Source: Tritrichomonas musculus
Taxonomy: Eukaryota; Parabasalia; Tritrichomonadida; Tritrichomonadidae
NCBI GenBank assembly: GCA_039105265.1
Contig: JAPFFF010000011.1
Span: forward strand, 2,728,001 to 2,792,000
DNA: 64,000 bases
Reading direction: 5' to 3'
Below the pieces are notes generated by a model that had not been told where the DNA came from, did no database searches, and saw nothing but the letters and a program-made list of their open reading frames with translations. Positions 9,435 through 17,622 of the stretch are shown here, piece after piece. Within the stretch, counting starts at the first letter, position 1. Every line of letters starts with the position of its first letter. The position numbers were made by a program, and so were the translations under genes.

Positions 9435-10202
9435 TTATGATTGCATTGTGGTTGTGAAATATTTGTTCACTGCTGTGTGAAAATCATTAAGGCATGACCT
9501 TTTGATGGTAATCCTAGTTCCACCTACAGTGACATCATCCCCTTTGAACATAGCTTTGGCCATTCGCTTGATATCTTCATTCGGTGTCATTGCGATGGGT
9601 AGGTCATCAATAAATATCCAGCGCTTCTTCTTATCTTTATATATCCTACTGACCTGCCTCCATGAATGCTTGTTGCGACGAACGAGATGGAGTACCACAG
9701 AATCCTTATCTTTGGGAAGATCCTCAAGCCATATCATATATCGGTAGCTATTTTGGTGATCCTTGGGGACAGCCCTTGTAGTGAGGTCCTTGATTTTGTT
9801 ATCCATCTGCTCGCGTTGCTTCTCGAACTGAGCATCCAAGAGTTTCATAATATGGAGAGAATATCTAGGGGATGCCCACATTGCAATATGATTGACCAGT
9901 AATCGGTGAACATATATACCCTTCAAATCATTAGGTAAATTGGGTCTATCTTCATGAATTCGGTCTGCGGGAATTCCCGTTGACCCCATTTCATCAAGTA
10001 TTTCTTGAGCTGATTGATTTCGAAACCAGTCATTGACACGCTTCTTGGAATTGCATGCAGCGAGAATCGATTGCATCTGGTACATATCATCCTTAATGGA
10101 ATGTACCAAACGGAGCTTCTCATTATACTGGATGTATTCATACTCATCATCGATTGGTTCGACAACAGCTGACACTGATGTGTTTGTCCCAGTTGATTCC
10201 AT
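9435..10202 (-). CDS. KilA-N domain protein
   Basis: 255 aa. Residues ~25-125 resemble the KilA-N DNA-binding domain of DNA viruses and phages: a short strand region, then SKKRVNDWFRNQSAQEILDE, then a helix block ending in YVHRLLVNHIAMWASPRYSL. The C-terminal half (from about 145, MIWLEDLPKDKDSVVLHLVR) is a second, unrecognised domain. Both halves are conserved in the 257-aa protein at 30516-31289. KilA-N proteins bind DNA and are thought to act in regulation; the target here is unknown. ATTTTTTATC (minus strand, 10212-10221) lies 9 nt before the start. Confidence 0.8.
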   Translation of the reverse strand: MESTGTNTSVSAVVEPIDDEYEYIQYNEKLRLVHSIKDDMYQMQSILAACNSKKRVNDWFRNQSAQEILDEMGSTGIPADRIHEDRPNLPNDLKGIYVHRLLVNHIAMWASPRYSLHIMKLLDAQFEKQREQMDNKIKDLTTRAVPKDHQNSYRYMIWLEDLPKDKDSVVLHLVRRNKHSWRQVSRIYKDKKKRWIFIDDLPIAMTPNEDIKRMAKAMFKGDDVTVGGTRITIKRSCLNDFHTAVNKYFTTTMQS

Positions 10203-10211
10203 TTGGAATTC

Positions 10212-10221
10212 GATAAAAAAT
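10212..10221 (-). promoter_or_regulatory. ATTTTTTATC start-proximal motif
   Basis: ATTTTTTATC on the minus strand, 9 nt before the KilA-N start. The homologous KilA-N gene of element II has the same string (31303-31312) in the same place although the flanks differ. Confidence 0.45.
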
Positions 10222-10294
10222 TGAGTTGCATTGCGAACCAGCTAGTTATTACCTCATATGAAGTTGAGTCCAAAAATATATAATGGGAATGAGC

Positions 10295-10597
10295 TTACGC
10301 ATATTCATATGAGAATGCAAGTATTTTCAATAGCATCTTGATACGCCCCAAATCGAGTTCCTTGCGATCATAGCTATCACCATCTATGATTTTGGTTCGG
10401 AGGGATTCCAAATCGGTTTCGAAATTTGATATTGTGTCGATGAGATCGTCCATGAAATCATCGTCGTTGTGGTAGTCGAATGCAAGGGATTTCCATTGGG
10501 GGTATTTCTTGAGGATGACGCGTTCGAGGTAATCGAGTTTGACACCATTAGCTTCGACAGTGGAGAGTTGTGGTATGGCAGCTGTTGCTGAATTCAT
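10295..10597 (-). CDS. Hypothetical small helical protein
   Basis: 100 aa, starting MNSATAAIPQL. The open frame reaches 10744, but the ATG at 10597 is preferred because ATTTTTTATC (minus strand, 10607-10616) precedes it and because the upstream part is translated repeat DNA. The protein is acidic and helical, with a D-rich stretch (YHNDDDFMDDLID). It may be a distant counterpart of the 81-82-aa proteins starting MNSA at 11636, 36422 and 59725, but the match outside the first residues is weak. Function unknown. Confidence 0.6.
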   Translation of the reverse strand: MNSATAAIPQLSTVEANGVKLDYLERVILKKYPQWKSLAFDYHNDDDFMDDLIDTISNFETDLESLRTKIIDGDSYDRKELDLGRIKMLLKILAFSYEYA

Positions 10598-11011
10598 TTC
10601 TAACTGGATAAAAAATCGAATTGGTTTGAGAATCGCGTTATTTTTGGAATTCATCTGGTCTGTTCCATCGGTCTGTGTCGCCATCGGAACGTTCCATCGG
10701 TCTGTTCCATCAGTGGTCCCATAAGTGGTCCATAGGTGGGCCATATGCGGCCTATTTTCGGAATTTGTATGGGCTCGAATATGGGCGTTTTAAAGGCGTT
10801 TTGGGGTAGTATGCAGTATGGGTCCCATATGTGGATTTTGAATTTTAACCCGAATATGGGCCCAAAAATGGGCCATTTATAGGCGTTTTAAGTGGATTCT
10901 ATCTGACCCCGATTATTGATACACTATCACTACTATACTTCAACAATCTTCACTAAAAATAAACCTGTTAATAATGAAACAACTAATATTTCATATATCA
11001 TTTATTAGTTT
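10598..11011. other. Non-coding junction between elements I and II
   Basis: No gene is supported here. 10640-10745 holds short interspersed repeats of CTGTTCCATCGG and AGTGGTCC. 10750-10900 repeats the phrases GAATATGGGC and GGCGTTTTAA. The sequence turns AT-rich at about 10,930, where the left arm of element II begins. Part of this may be terminal DNA of element I, but no inverted partner was found. Confidence 0.5.
10607..10616 (-). promoter_or_regulatory. ATTTTTTATC start-proximal motif
   Basis: ATTTTTTATC on the minus strand, 9 nt before the ATG of the 100-aa gene; same spacing as for the KilA-N gene next door. Confidence 0.4.
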
Positions 11012-11587
11012 TTAAATACATGTTTTTAATGAAATGTTGTGTCTAATGAGTTCGGTATAAATGCTATTATATTTGTATTTCAAGTCATTTGATTCATTAT
11101 TTTTGTACACCAATATCCTATCAATTAAAAGATATTTGGAACGAGAAACACAACCATTACACGCACAATCATCATTGACAATCAATTCAACTTTATCAGC
11201 TTGTGTTAGTAATTTAATGAGTTCCATTAATGTATTTGAATGACAAATCAATAAATCATTGACTTTTATCGGATTTGTTTCATAGATTGATAACAATATC
11301 TCAAGGAATTTGTTTTTGGTTTCAAGTTCTGTTATATCAGCTCCAATATCACTGATACCTCTTTCTAGTGAAACGCTGTTTGTTGGTTGCGGTGATTGAT
11401 ATACTCCACTCATCTGAGGTATAGTAAAATTTGTGGCTTGAGATGATTGTGGTAATGGTTGAACTGATGGATATTCAACTGGTTGTGGTTGCTTTGGTTT
11501 GATGTTTATATTAATGTTTGTGTTCTGCTCTGTTTTGACAGATGCATCATTTTCGCTGGAAAGAATACGTGCACGGTTTAAAGACAT
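11012..11587 (-). CDS. Conserved protein with C-terminal Cys-bearing domain
   Basis: 191 aa. The N-terminus is polar and Q/P-rich (KPKQPQPVEYPSVQPLPQ). The C-terminal ~95 residues are a conserved domain containing VNDDCACNGCVSRSKYLLID. The arm partner at 36732-37301 is nearly identical. Genes at 50462-50986 and 61853-62377 in element III carry the same domain (QLNEDVGCCA...RKIDAIKI), so it is shared between unlike elements. The clustered cysteines could bind metal, but no family was recognised. TTTATTTTTA (minus strand, 11593-11602) lies 5 nt before the start. Confidence 0.75.
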   Translation of the reverse strand: MSLNRARILSSENDASVKTEQNTNININIKPKQPQPVEYPSVQPLPQSSQATNFTIPQMSGVYQSPQPTNSVSLERGISDIGADITELETKNKFLEILLSIYETNPIKVNDLLICHSNTLMELIKLLTQADKVELIVNDDCACNGCVSRSKYLLIDRILVYKNNESNDLKYKYNSIYTELIRHNISLKTCI

Positions 11588-11592
11588 TTGAA

Positions 11593-11602
11593 TAAAAATA
11601 AA
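11593..11602 (-). promoter_or_regulatory. TTTATTTTTA start-proximal motif
   Basis: TTTATTTTTA on the minus strand, 5 nt before the ATG of the 191-aa gene; kept in the inverted copy at 36701-36710. Confidence 0.4.
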
Positions 11603-11635
11603 ACAACATTAATGATGAGTCATTCAATGATTCAT

Positions 11636-11881
11636 TTACAAAGTCATTTGTTCAGCTGATTTGATACGTTCATCAATAGCTCTTAATTGTATTTTAATCG
11701 ATTCAATATCATTAAATAGTTGTTTATATATCGACAATATGTGAATCATCTTATCAAACTTTCCGTTTAATGCATCATCTTCAGAATTCATACATTCATT
11801 GAATATCTTGTCTTTAACTATTCGAAACTGAGCGTGTAAAGCTGATGTATCACAACTCAAACCTTTAATTGCACTATTCAT
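11636..11881 (-). CDS. Conserved 81-aa helical protein
   Basis: 81 aa, MNSAIKGLSCDTSALHAQF..., wholly helical with heptad-like spacing (SIYKQLFNDIESIKIQLRAIDERI). Nearly identical to 36422-36667 in the other arm and clearly homologous to 59725-59973 in element III (MNSALNGLNNDAEALYARF), so it is a shared accessory gene of both elements. It is preceded by TTTATTTTTG at 11889-11898 on the minus strand. Probably a small coiled-coil protein; function unknown. Confidence 0.75.
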   Translation of the reverse strand: MNSAIKGLSCDTSALHAQFRIVKDKIFNECMNSEDDALNGKFDKMIHILSIYKQLFNDIESIKIQLRAIDERIKSAEQMTL

Positions 11882-11888
11882 TTTAAAC

Positions 11889-11898
11889 CAAAAATAAA
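11889..11898 (-). promoter_or_regulatory. TTTATTTTTG start-proximal motif
   Basis: TTTATTTTTG on the minus strand, 7 nt before the ATG of the 81-aa gene. The homologous gene in element III has the same string 6 nt before its ATG (59709-59718). Confidence 0.5.
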
Positions 11899-11919
11899 CA
11901 AATTAATTAAATGATATTT

Positions 11920-12270
11920 TTATTCTTTGTTGTTCTTAAATGCCAATAATCTATTAATCATATATGATGATACATTTAACTTCAATTTTTCCTTCAATAA
12001 GTTTTGTGTATATGAACACCTTTTATGTCCTGGCAACTTATTTATATCATTCATTACTTTATCATCCAAAAATTGTATAACTTTTTCACGTTCATCCTTG
12101 TTCAAGAACTTTGATGAATTGAATATTGAACGCGTTCTTTTATGGTTTGCTTCTGTATTTGCTTCTTCATTTGTTTCTTCTTCTTCACTTACTTCTTGTT
12201 TTGATTCTAATATCAAAAGTAATTTATGTATTTCTTCAATGTGTTTTATTATTTCTCTTAACTCAGACAT
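11920..12270 (-). CDS. Conserved small protein with C-terminal helical domain
   Basis: 116 aa. The N-terminal half is acidic (KQEVSEEEETNEEANTEAN). The C-terminal ~65 residues (SIFNSSKFLNKDEREKVIQF to INRLLAF) match the 181-aa protein of element I and the arm copy at 36033-36383. Divergent from the polymerase gene, with 92 bp between starts. A short acidic-plus-helical protein beside the polymerase might be a replication accessory, but that is only positional inference. Confidence 0.75.
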   Translation of the reverse strand: MSELREIIKHIEEIHKLLLILESKQEVSEEEETNEEANTEANHKRTRSIFNSSKFLNKDEREKVIQFLDDKVMNDINKLPGHKRCSYTQNLLKEKLKLNVSSYMINRLLAFKNNKE

Positions 12271-12362
12271 TTCAATGAAATAAAAAACTCGAAATATTTT
12301 TTATTTTTTGATTTAACATTTTTTCAAATTTCAAATAATTTGATTTTTTAATAATATCATAA

Positions 12363-15300
12363 ATGAGTTCTCGTTATTACTATAGAAAAGATACCAAATC
12401 ATTTGTTATTGAACAAATCAGGTATATCAATAATGAACTTCAATTAAAACCTCGTTTGTCAACATCTAAACCTAGTGATTATGATGTTAAACATTTCCAA
12501 TCAATCTTAGAAAACTATCTAACTTCATTCGGTTTTAGAGAACATGAAGGTGATAGAATCAATGACATATCAATATTAGCTTTCGTCAATAGAATGAAAA
12601 GAGAAGCAGAAGAACAAGAAGAAGAGGAGGAAGAGGAACAATTTGAAGAAGAAGAAGAACAAGATGATGAACAAAAACTAAAACAAAAACAAATCGAGAA
12701 CAATATTAAAATAGCTCATGATGCACTCAACAAAGCCCTTCAATTAATTAAATCTGAAAATATATTATTGAGACCATTACCACCAAAGACAAACAAACAG
12801 CCACAACGATATGAAGACATTCGATTCAACAATGAAAATGCTGAATTAATTGAATACCTCAAAAAGTTTGGCTATAAAGGTGTTCATTCAAAACATGATT
12901 CATATTTCATAATCAATGAACCTGAAAACTTTGATGAAGCAGTTGAAGCATGCAGTCATTTCATTGACCAATTCCCAAATGATAATGAAAAGGTTGAACG
13001 ATTAGATGAAGACAGTAAAGAACCGATAAAAATATATTACAAGAACGGAGTTTCATCAATTGAAGACATCAATGAATATTTGACTGAAACAGTATTTAAA
13101 CAAGAAGTGAAACCGTTCAAAATATATTTTCAATTGACTGGTATATTTGAGATACCACCAAAGAATGAAAACGAAAGATATACATATGAAGCAAGTGAAA
13201 TCAAATGGAAGAATTATAAATCATCAGTACCGATAATCGTTAGAGAGAATAAAGATATTGATAAAGTTAAACTGTATATTGAATCAAAGATTCATGAATA
13301 TGAAACCACTGCTTCAAACATCAAATTGTGTATCGTTTGGTCTGTTTCATTTACAATCTCTCGTGTCGTTAAGATAACAGGTAAGATTGATGGATTACCA
13401 GAAGAGTTCATTAAAAATAAATATATCATTATGGATAACGTTGATGATTGTTTATGTTGGTATCGTTTCCTTGCTTGCTGTTTGAATAAGCAACTTATTG
13501 AAACACGAACATTTAAAATCTCCAACAGAACAGCAGCAGCAAAGAAAATATTATGTGAAGAACACGGAATAACTTATTCAACAAAACCTTCAAAAGCAGC
13601 AAATCAATTCATCAACACATTCAAAGGAATCACGATTGAAGAAATGAAAGAATCAGCCAAGAATCATAACATCAATGTCAACATCTATGAATATGACAAA
13701 GAGAAACATATTTATGATATTCAAGACCAATGGCACAACACTGATGAATCAAACAAAACATTTTCAGCTCTGTTGTATTCAAAAGATAAGATACTTCATA
13801 TCATGTACATCATTGATGCTGAAGCATTAACAAACATTCATATATGTCCTCATTGTGGTTCATACATTCACAAAGGAAATAACAATATTGACAGATTCAA
13901 CAGACATGTAGATAAATGTGATGGCAAATTCAAAAAGGATTTCATACCTTCACGAGAAGCTTTGCCATATTGTCCACACATTTTAAACAATCCTGTTTAT
14001 TTGTATTGTCTTTCATATGAACTTGAATGGAAGCCAACAATTCATTATATCACTTATGATTTTGAAACAATGGAGCAAAAGATTGAAAAGAAAGTCAGCG
14101 ATAAATCTGTTATCAATTCTCGATTGATTCCTTTGAGTGTTTCATCATGTGTGAAGCTTGATAAAGGATTGATAACAAAGAACTTTGACATACGAACAAA
14201 TGACTTCATTGCCAAATGGATTGACTGGTTATTTGTTGTTGGCTGTGATGTGTATGTTGATAAATTGAATCATTTGAAGAGCTTTATTAAAGATAAATCA
14301 GAAGAAGAACTCAATAAAATAGATTCATCATTGAAAACAATAACAGTGTTCGGTTTTAATTCATCACGATTTGATTCAAACTTATTCAAAGAGCAATTGA
14401 TTAAAAATCATTGGTCTATCGATAGCGGAATGATTGGAACAGCTACATCATTGAAACAATTCATATTGAAATCATCAAAGTATCCCATTCGATTACGATT
14501 CATTGACGCACAGGCATTTGTTGCTGGTGGTACGCTCAGACAGTTTGGAATCGATTTTGGCGGTATATCTAACAGTTCGAAAGGTGTATTTCCTTATGAA
14601 GCAATCAACAGCGAGAATTATAATGAAGTGTTATCAAAGAATGAACCATTCAAATATGAAGACTTTTACAGTTATCTCAATCAAAAGAATCCATTAACAA
14701 AAGCTGATTATGAAGAGTATTTGATTGATTCAAAGAGGTTTGCAACACGTTGGGATTACTTGTTATCATACAATGACAATGATGTTGAAATGATGATTAA
14801 TCCTATTGACAACCTTATTCAAATGAATGCTGAATATAAAGTTGATTTGATTAGCAATCTTTCGTTATCAAAGAATGCTTCATGTATCAAATATGCTCTT
14901 GCTTACAAAGATTTCAACCCGAAGAACGACTATGAAATCATCAACAAATCAAATACATTCAAACCAACAATGAAATGGTGGTTAAATAAATGTGATAATT
15001 ATCGAAAGCAAGACATGAAACATAATTTTTGCTCGCAAAAAGGCGATTCATCGCTTCAATCAAATCAAAATCAACGTGATATATCAAAATGTGTTAGTGA
15101 AAAAGATTTTGATGCATTCATGAAATTGTATGAATCAAATGAAACAGGTAAATGTCATTTATGTGGTGAACACTTTACTTACAACAACAAACCGACACTT
15201 GACAGAATAGATAACAACAAAGGACATCAGATTGATAACTGTTTACTTGCTTGTGCAGAATGTAATCGTTTGAGACAACGTGATGATGACAAGATAACAA

Positions 15301-16928
15301 GAACCAAAATACAATTGAAGAAATTCTGCAAGCTCCATCACCTGCCAACACTCATAACTGATGAAAAAGAATACTACAATTTGAGAGAGAACATAACGGG
15401 AGGATTATCAAATGTACTTCATCGAGTGAACATTAGAGGTCAAACATTAATCAATAAACTCAAATATGATGCCGTTAATGACAGAATCATTAGCTATGAC
15501 ACTTCAAACATAGTTTCACACGTTGCTGGTATTGATTTCAATTCATTGTATCCCTCATCATTCAGTTCAGTAAAACATTCATTCAATCCTTATCACGGAG
15601 GAATCATGTACATGCCTGGTTCATTTATAAAACGATTTGATGTTTATGATGAACAAGGAAACAAGAATGAAAAGGTGTTCAATGCTGCAATGAATATCAT
15701 TCAATCAAAGAAGCGATTTGATGCAAACCCTGAGTTTATATTCAAAGCTGAAGTCAAATTAAGATGTCCAAAGAATAAAATCAATGATTTGATTAACTTT
15801 CCCCCTGTGTTTAGAAACATCAATATAATGAATGATGAGCAAACGATTGGAAGTTATATGTACAAATACATGAAAGACAATAAACTGAATTCAGCAGATA
15901 AAGAAACAAGAAAGCTGACAATGTTGCTTGATACATGCGGAACATTTATGACGTTCTCGAATTACCTTTTATGGTTTTTAATCGACCACGGACTTATTGT
16001 TGATGACATTAAGAGCTTAAGTTTATATGAAGCTCATGACGGATTCAATCAATTTGTTTGTGAGTTTATGAAGAAGCGTCAAGATATATTGTCAGGAAAG
16101 GCACACGGGAACGAAAAGTTTTACAAGATTAGTATGAACGGATCTTACGGATATGACGGTATGAATTCAGAGAACTTCAACAAAGTCAGAATTGTTGATA
16201 AAAATAAAGCCTTTCAATTGATAGCATCCGATACTTATCGCAATGGTTGTAAATTGTCAAATGATTGTTATTTGATACAATCACAACCTCATTCATTCAA
16301 ATGCACTACATGTCTTCAGGAATCATTTTGGACATTAGACAATGCGAAATATTGGTATTTGACTTTCCTTTATGACTTTCTTTACAAATGCATTGACATG
16401 AATAAAATTCATTTCAACTCGGTCGATACAGACAGCCTTTACATGTCTATAGCTGGTGATATGAATAAACCGATTGACCAGTTGTTTGATTACGTCATCA
16501 AAGACAAATCATTTTATGATAAACACATTTATAGCTTCATGCCAAATCCTGCAATCAATGATGTATATGATGAGAAAAAGATACTCGGATGCTGTGTAGA
16601 AAAGTTTGGAGCAAATCAAGTTGCCTTGTGTGCTAAGTGTTATACGATTTGGTCAGATGACAAAACAATTTCATTAAAGCTCAAAGGTATATCATTGAAG
16701 AAGAACAACATCAAATCAAGTGATTACAAAAATGTCATTGAAAAGCAATCAGTAATGAAAGGCAAAAATATAAACCTTCAAATGAATTCACAACTGATGA
16801 GTAAAATAACTGTTATCAAAAATGCTTTAACAGCAGCTCATTCGAAAATGTTGGTTTTATCAAATCATTGTTGTTGTCCTTATGTCAATGGTTTCACTGC
16901 AAAGGATTATTTCATTGAGAATCATTAA
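12363..16928 (+). CDS. Protein-primed family B DNA polymerase, left-arm copy
   Basis: 1521 aa. One copy of the N-terminal domain (residues ~1-80) is followed by an acidic run rich in E (about 80-105). Then come a conserved region with DDCLCWYRFLACCL, a Cys/His zinc-like site (ICPHCGSYIH...H...C), exonuclease motif YDFET (about 562), an HNH-like Cys cluster (CHLCGEHF ... CAECNRLR, about 928-970), palm motif A (DFNSLYPS, about 1057), motif B (KISMNGSYG) and motif C (DTDS, about 1354). It would replicate the element. The partner at 31382-35941 differs mainly in two short stretches. Confidence 0.93.
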   Translation: MSSRYYYRKDTKSFVIEQIRYINNELQLKPRLSTSKPSDYDVKHFQSILENYLTSFGFREHEGDRINDISILAFVNRMKREAEEQEEEEEEEQFEEEEEQDDEQKLKQKQIENNIKIAHDALNKALQLIKSENILLRPLPPKTNKQPQRYEDIRFNNENAELIEYLKKFGYKGVHSKHDSYFIINEPENFDEAVEACSHFIDQFPNDNEKVERLDEDSKEPIKIYYKNGVSSIEDINEYLTETVFKQEVKPFKIYFQLTGIFEIPPKNENERYTYEASEIKWKNYKSSVPIIVRENKDIDKVKLYIESKIHEYETTASNIKLCIVWSVSFTISRVVKITGKIDGLPEEFIKNKYIIMDNVDDCLCWYRFLACCLNKQLIETRTFKISNRTAAAKKILCEEHGITYSTKPSKAANQFINTFKGITIEEMKESAKNHNINVNIYEYDKEKHIYDIQDQWHNTDESNKTFSALLYSKDKILHIMYIIDAEALTNIHICPHCGSYIHKGNNNIDRFNRHVDKCDGKFKKDFIPSREALPYCPHILNNPVYLYCLSYELEWKPTIHYITYDFETMEQKIEKKVSDKSVINSRLIPLSVSSCVKLDKGLITKNFDIRTNDFIAKWIDWLFVVGCDVYVDKLNHLKSFIKDKSEEELNKIDSSLKTITVFGFNSSRFDSNLFKEQLIKNHWSIDSGMIGTATSLKQFILKSSKYPIRLRFIDAQAFVAGGTLRQFGIDFGGISNSSKGVFPYEAINSENYNEVLSKNEPFKYEDFYSYLNQKNPLTKADYEEYLIDSKRFATRWDYLLSYNDNDVEMMINPIDNLIQMNAEYKVDLISNLSLSKNASCIKYALAYKDFNPKNDYEIINKSNTFKPTMKWWLNKCDNYRKQDMKHNFCSQKGDSSLQSNQNQRDISKCVSEKDFDAFMKLYESNETGKCHLCGEHFTYNNKPTLDRIDNNKGHQIDNCLLACAECNRLRQRDDDKITRTKIQLKKFCKLHHLPTLITDEKEYYNLRENITGGLSNVLHRVNIRGQTLINKLKYDAVNDRIISYDTSNIVSHVAGIDFNSLYPSSFSSVKHSFNPYHGGIMYMPGSFIKRFDVYDEQGNKNEKVFNAAMNIIQSKKRFDANPEFIFKAEVKLRCPKNKINDLINFPPVFRNINIMNDEQTIGSYMYKYMKDNKLNSADKETRKLTMLLDTCGTFMTFSNYLLWFLIDHGLIVDDIKSLSLYEAHDGFNQFVCEFMKKRQDILSGKAHGNEKFYKISMNGSYGYDGMNSENFNKVRIVDKNKAFQLIASDTYRNGCKLSNDCYLIQSQPHSFKCTTCLQESFWTLDNAKYWYLTFLYDFLYKCIDMNKIHFNSVDTDSLYMSIAGDMNKPIDQLFDYVIKDKSFYDKHIYSFMPNPAINDVYDEKKILGCCVEKFGANQVALCAKCYTIWSDDKTISLKLKGISLKKNNIKSSDYKNVIEKQSVMKGKNINLQMNSQLMSKITVIKNALTAAHSKMLVLSNHCCCPYVNGFTAKDYFIENH

Positions 16929-16966
16929 ACAATTAATTAAATGATTTTATTTTAAAAAATTAATTT

Positions 16967-16976
16967 TTTATTTTTG
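16967..16976 (+). promoter_or_regulatory. TTTATTTTTG start-proximal motif
   Basis: TTTATTTTTG ending 6 nt before the ATG of the HNH gene, just inside the unique region beyond the arm. Confidence 0.45.
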
Positions 16977-16982
16977 TTATAA

Positions 16983-17621
16983 ATGAGTCAACCAACTGAA
17001 CAAACACAAATTGAAAATGCTGAAGCTGAATTTGAACCTTTGAAAGGTTTTGAAAGTGATTATGAAATACAAACAACTTTCCCTTATAACATCAAGAATA
17101 AGAAAACAGGAAAAATAATAGCTGAAGGTGAATACAGACAAAATGTTTATCCGTGTGTAAACCTAAATAACAAAATATATTATAAACATATTCTTGTAGC
17201 AAAGCAATTTATTGAAAACCCTAATAATCTACCACAAGTCGACCATAAGAATAGAATCAAAACTGATTATCATCTTGATAATTTACGATTTGTATCAAGT
17301 TCAGAGAATAATAAAAATAAATCAAATTATAAAGGTATTCAATATGAATTCATTGATGACATACCTGATGATGCAATTGTTATTGATTTCTATGAAACAA
17401 AGACAGAAAGGAAAGAATTTGAAGAAAACACGTATTATTATTACCATGATGATACTAATAATGAAGACATTTTTTATGCAAAGATTACTGATAATATTTA
17501 TAAAATTCTTCATATCAATACAAATAAATCAGGCAATGAATTTATTTCAATGAACGATATAAATAATCAAAAAGTTAGCGTATATATTAATAGATTCAAA
17601 CATCAACATGATTTGATTTGA
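16983..17621 (+). CDS. HNH endonuclease-like protein (NUMOD4 type)
   Basis: 212 aa. Residues ~18-60 (FEPLKGFESDYEIQTTFPYN) look like a NUMOD4-type DNA-binding segment. An HNH core follows: KHILVAKQFIENPNNLPQVD, then HKNRIKTDYHLDNLRFVS (about 62-105). The same arrangement is seen in the 111-aa protein at 59051-59386. This family includes homing endonucleases and is common in large DNA viruses and mobile elements. The C-terminal ~100 residues are acidic and unrecognised. It sits immediately inside the left arm boundary and converges on the fibre gene, with one base between them. Confidence 0.8.
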   Translation: MSQPTEQTQIENAEAEFEPLKGFESDYEIQTTFPYNIKNKKTGKIIAEGEYRQNVYPCVNLNNKIYYKHILVAKQFIENPNNLPQVDHKNRIKTDYHLDNLRFVSSSENNKNKSNYKGIQYEFIDDIPDDAIVIDFYETKTERKEFEENTYYYYHDDTNNEDIFYAKITDNIYKILHINTNKSGNEFISMNDINNQKVSVYINRFKHQHDLI

Positions 17622-17622
17622 T

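Larger units (their letters stand above)
1..10934. mobile_element. Element I: Polinton/Maverick-type element, left end outside window
   Basis: A virus-like element recognised from its protein-primed family B polymerase (3223-8766), fibre-like protein, KilA-N protein and small genes with homologues in element II. The left edge of the window cuts it, so integrase, capsid, ATPase and protease genes may lie outside. All complete genes have open frames and look whole. Visibly richer in G+C than elements II and III. The right limit is set where the inverted arm of element II begins; no terminal repeat of element I itself was identified. Confidence 0.75.
10935..16929 (+). repeat. Inverted arm of element II, left copy
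   Basis: Matches 31,381-37,378 in reverse orientation. The outer edge is the phrase ATACTTCAACAATCTTCAC. The inner edge falls exactly at the stop codon of the polymerase gene: after CATTAAA the two sides have nothing in common. About 6.0 kb each, far longer than the terminal repeats of a few hundred bases usually reported for Polintons. Confidence 0.85.
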
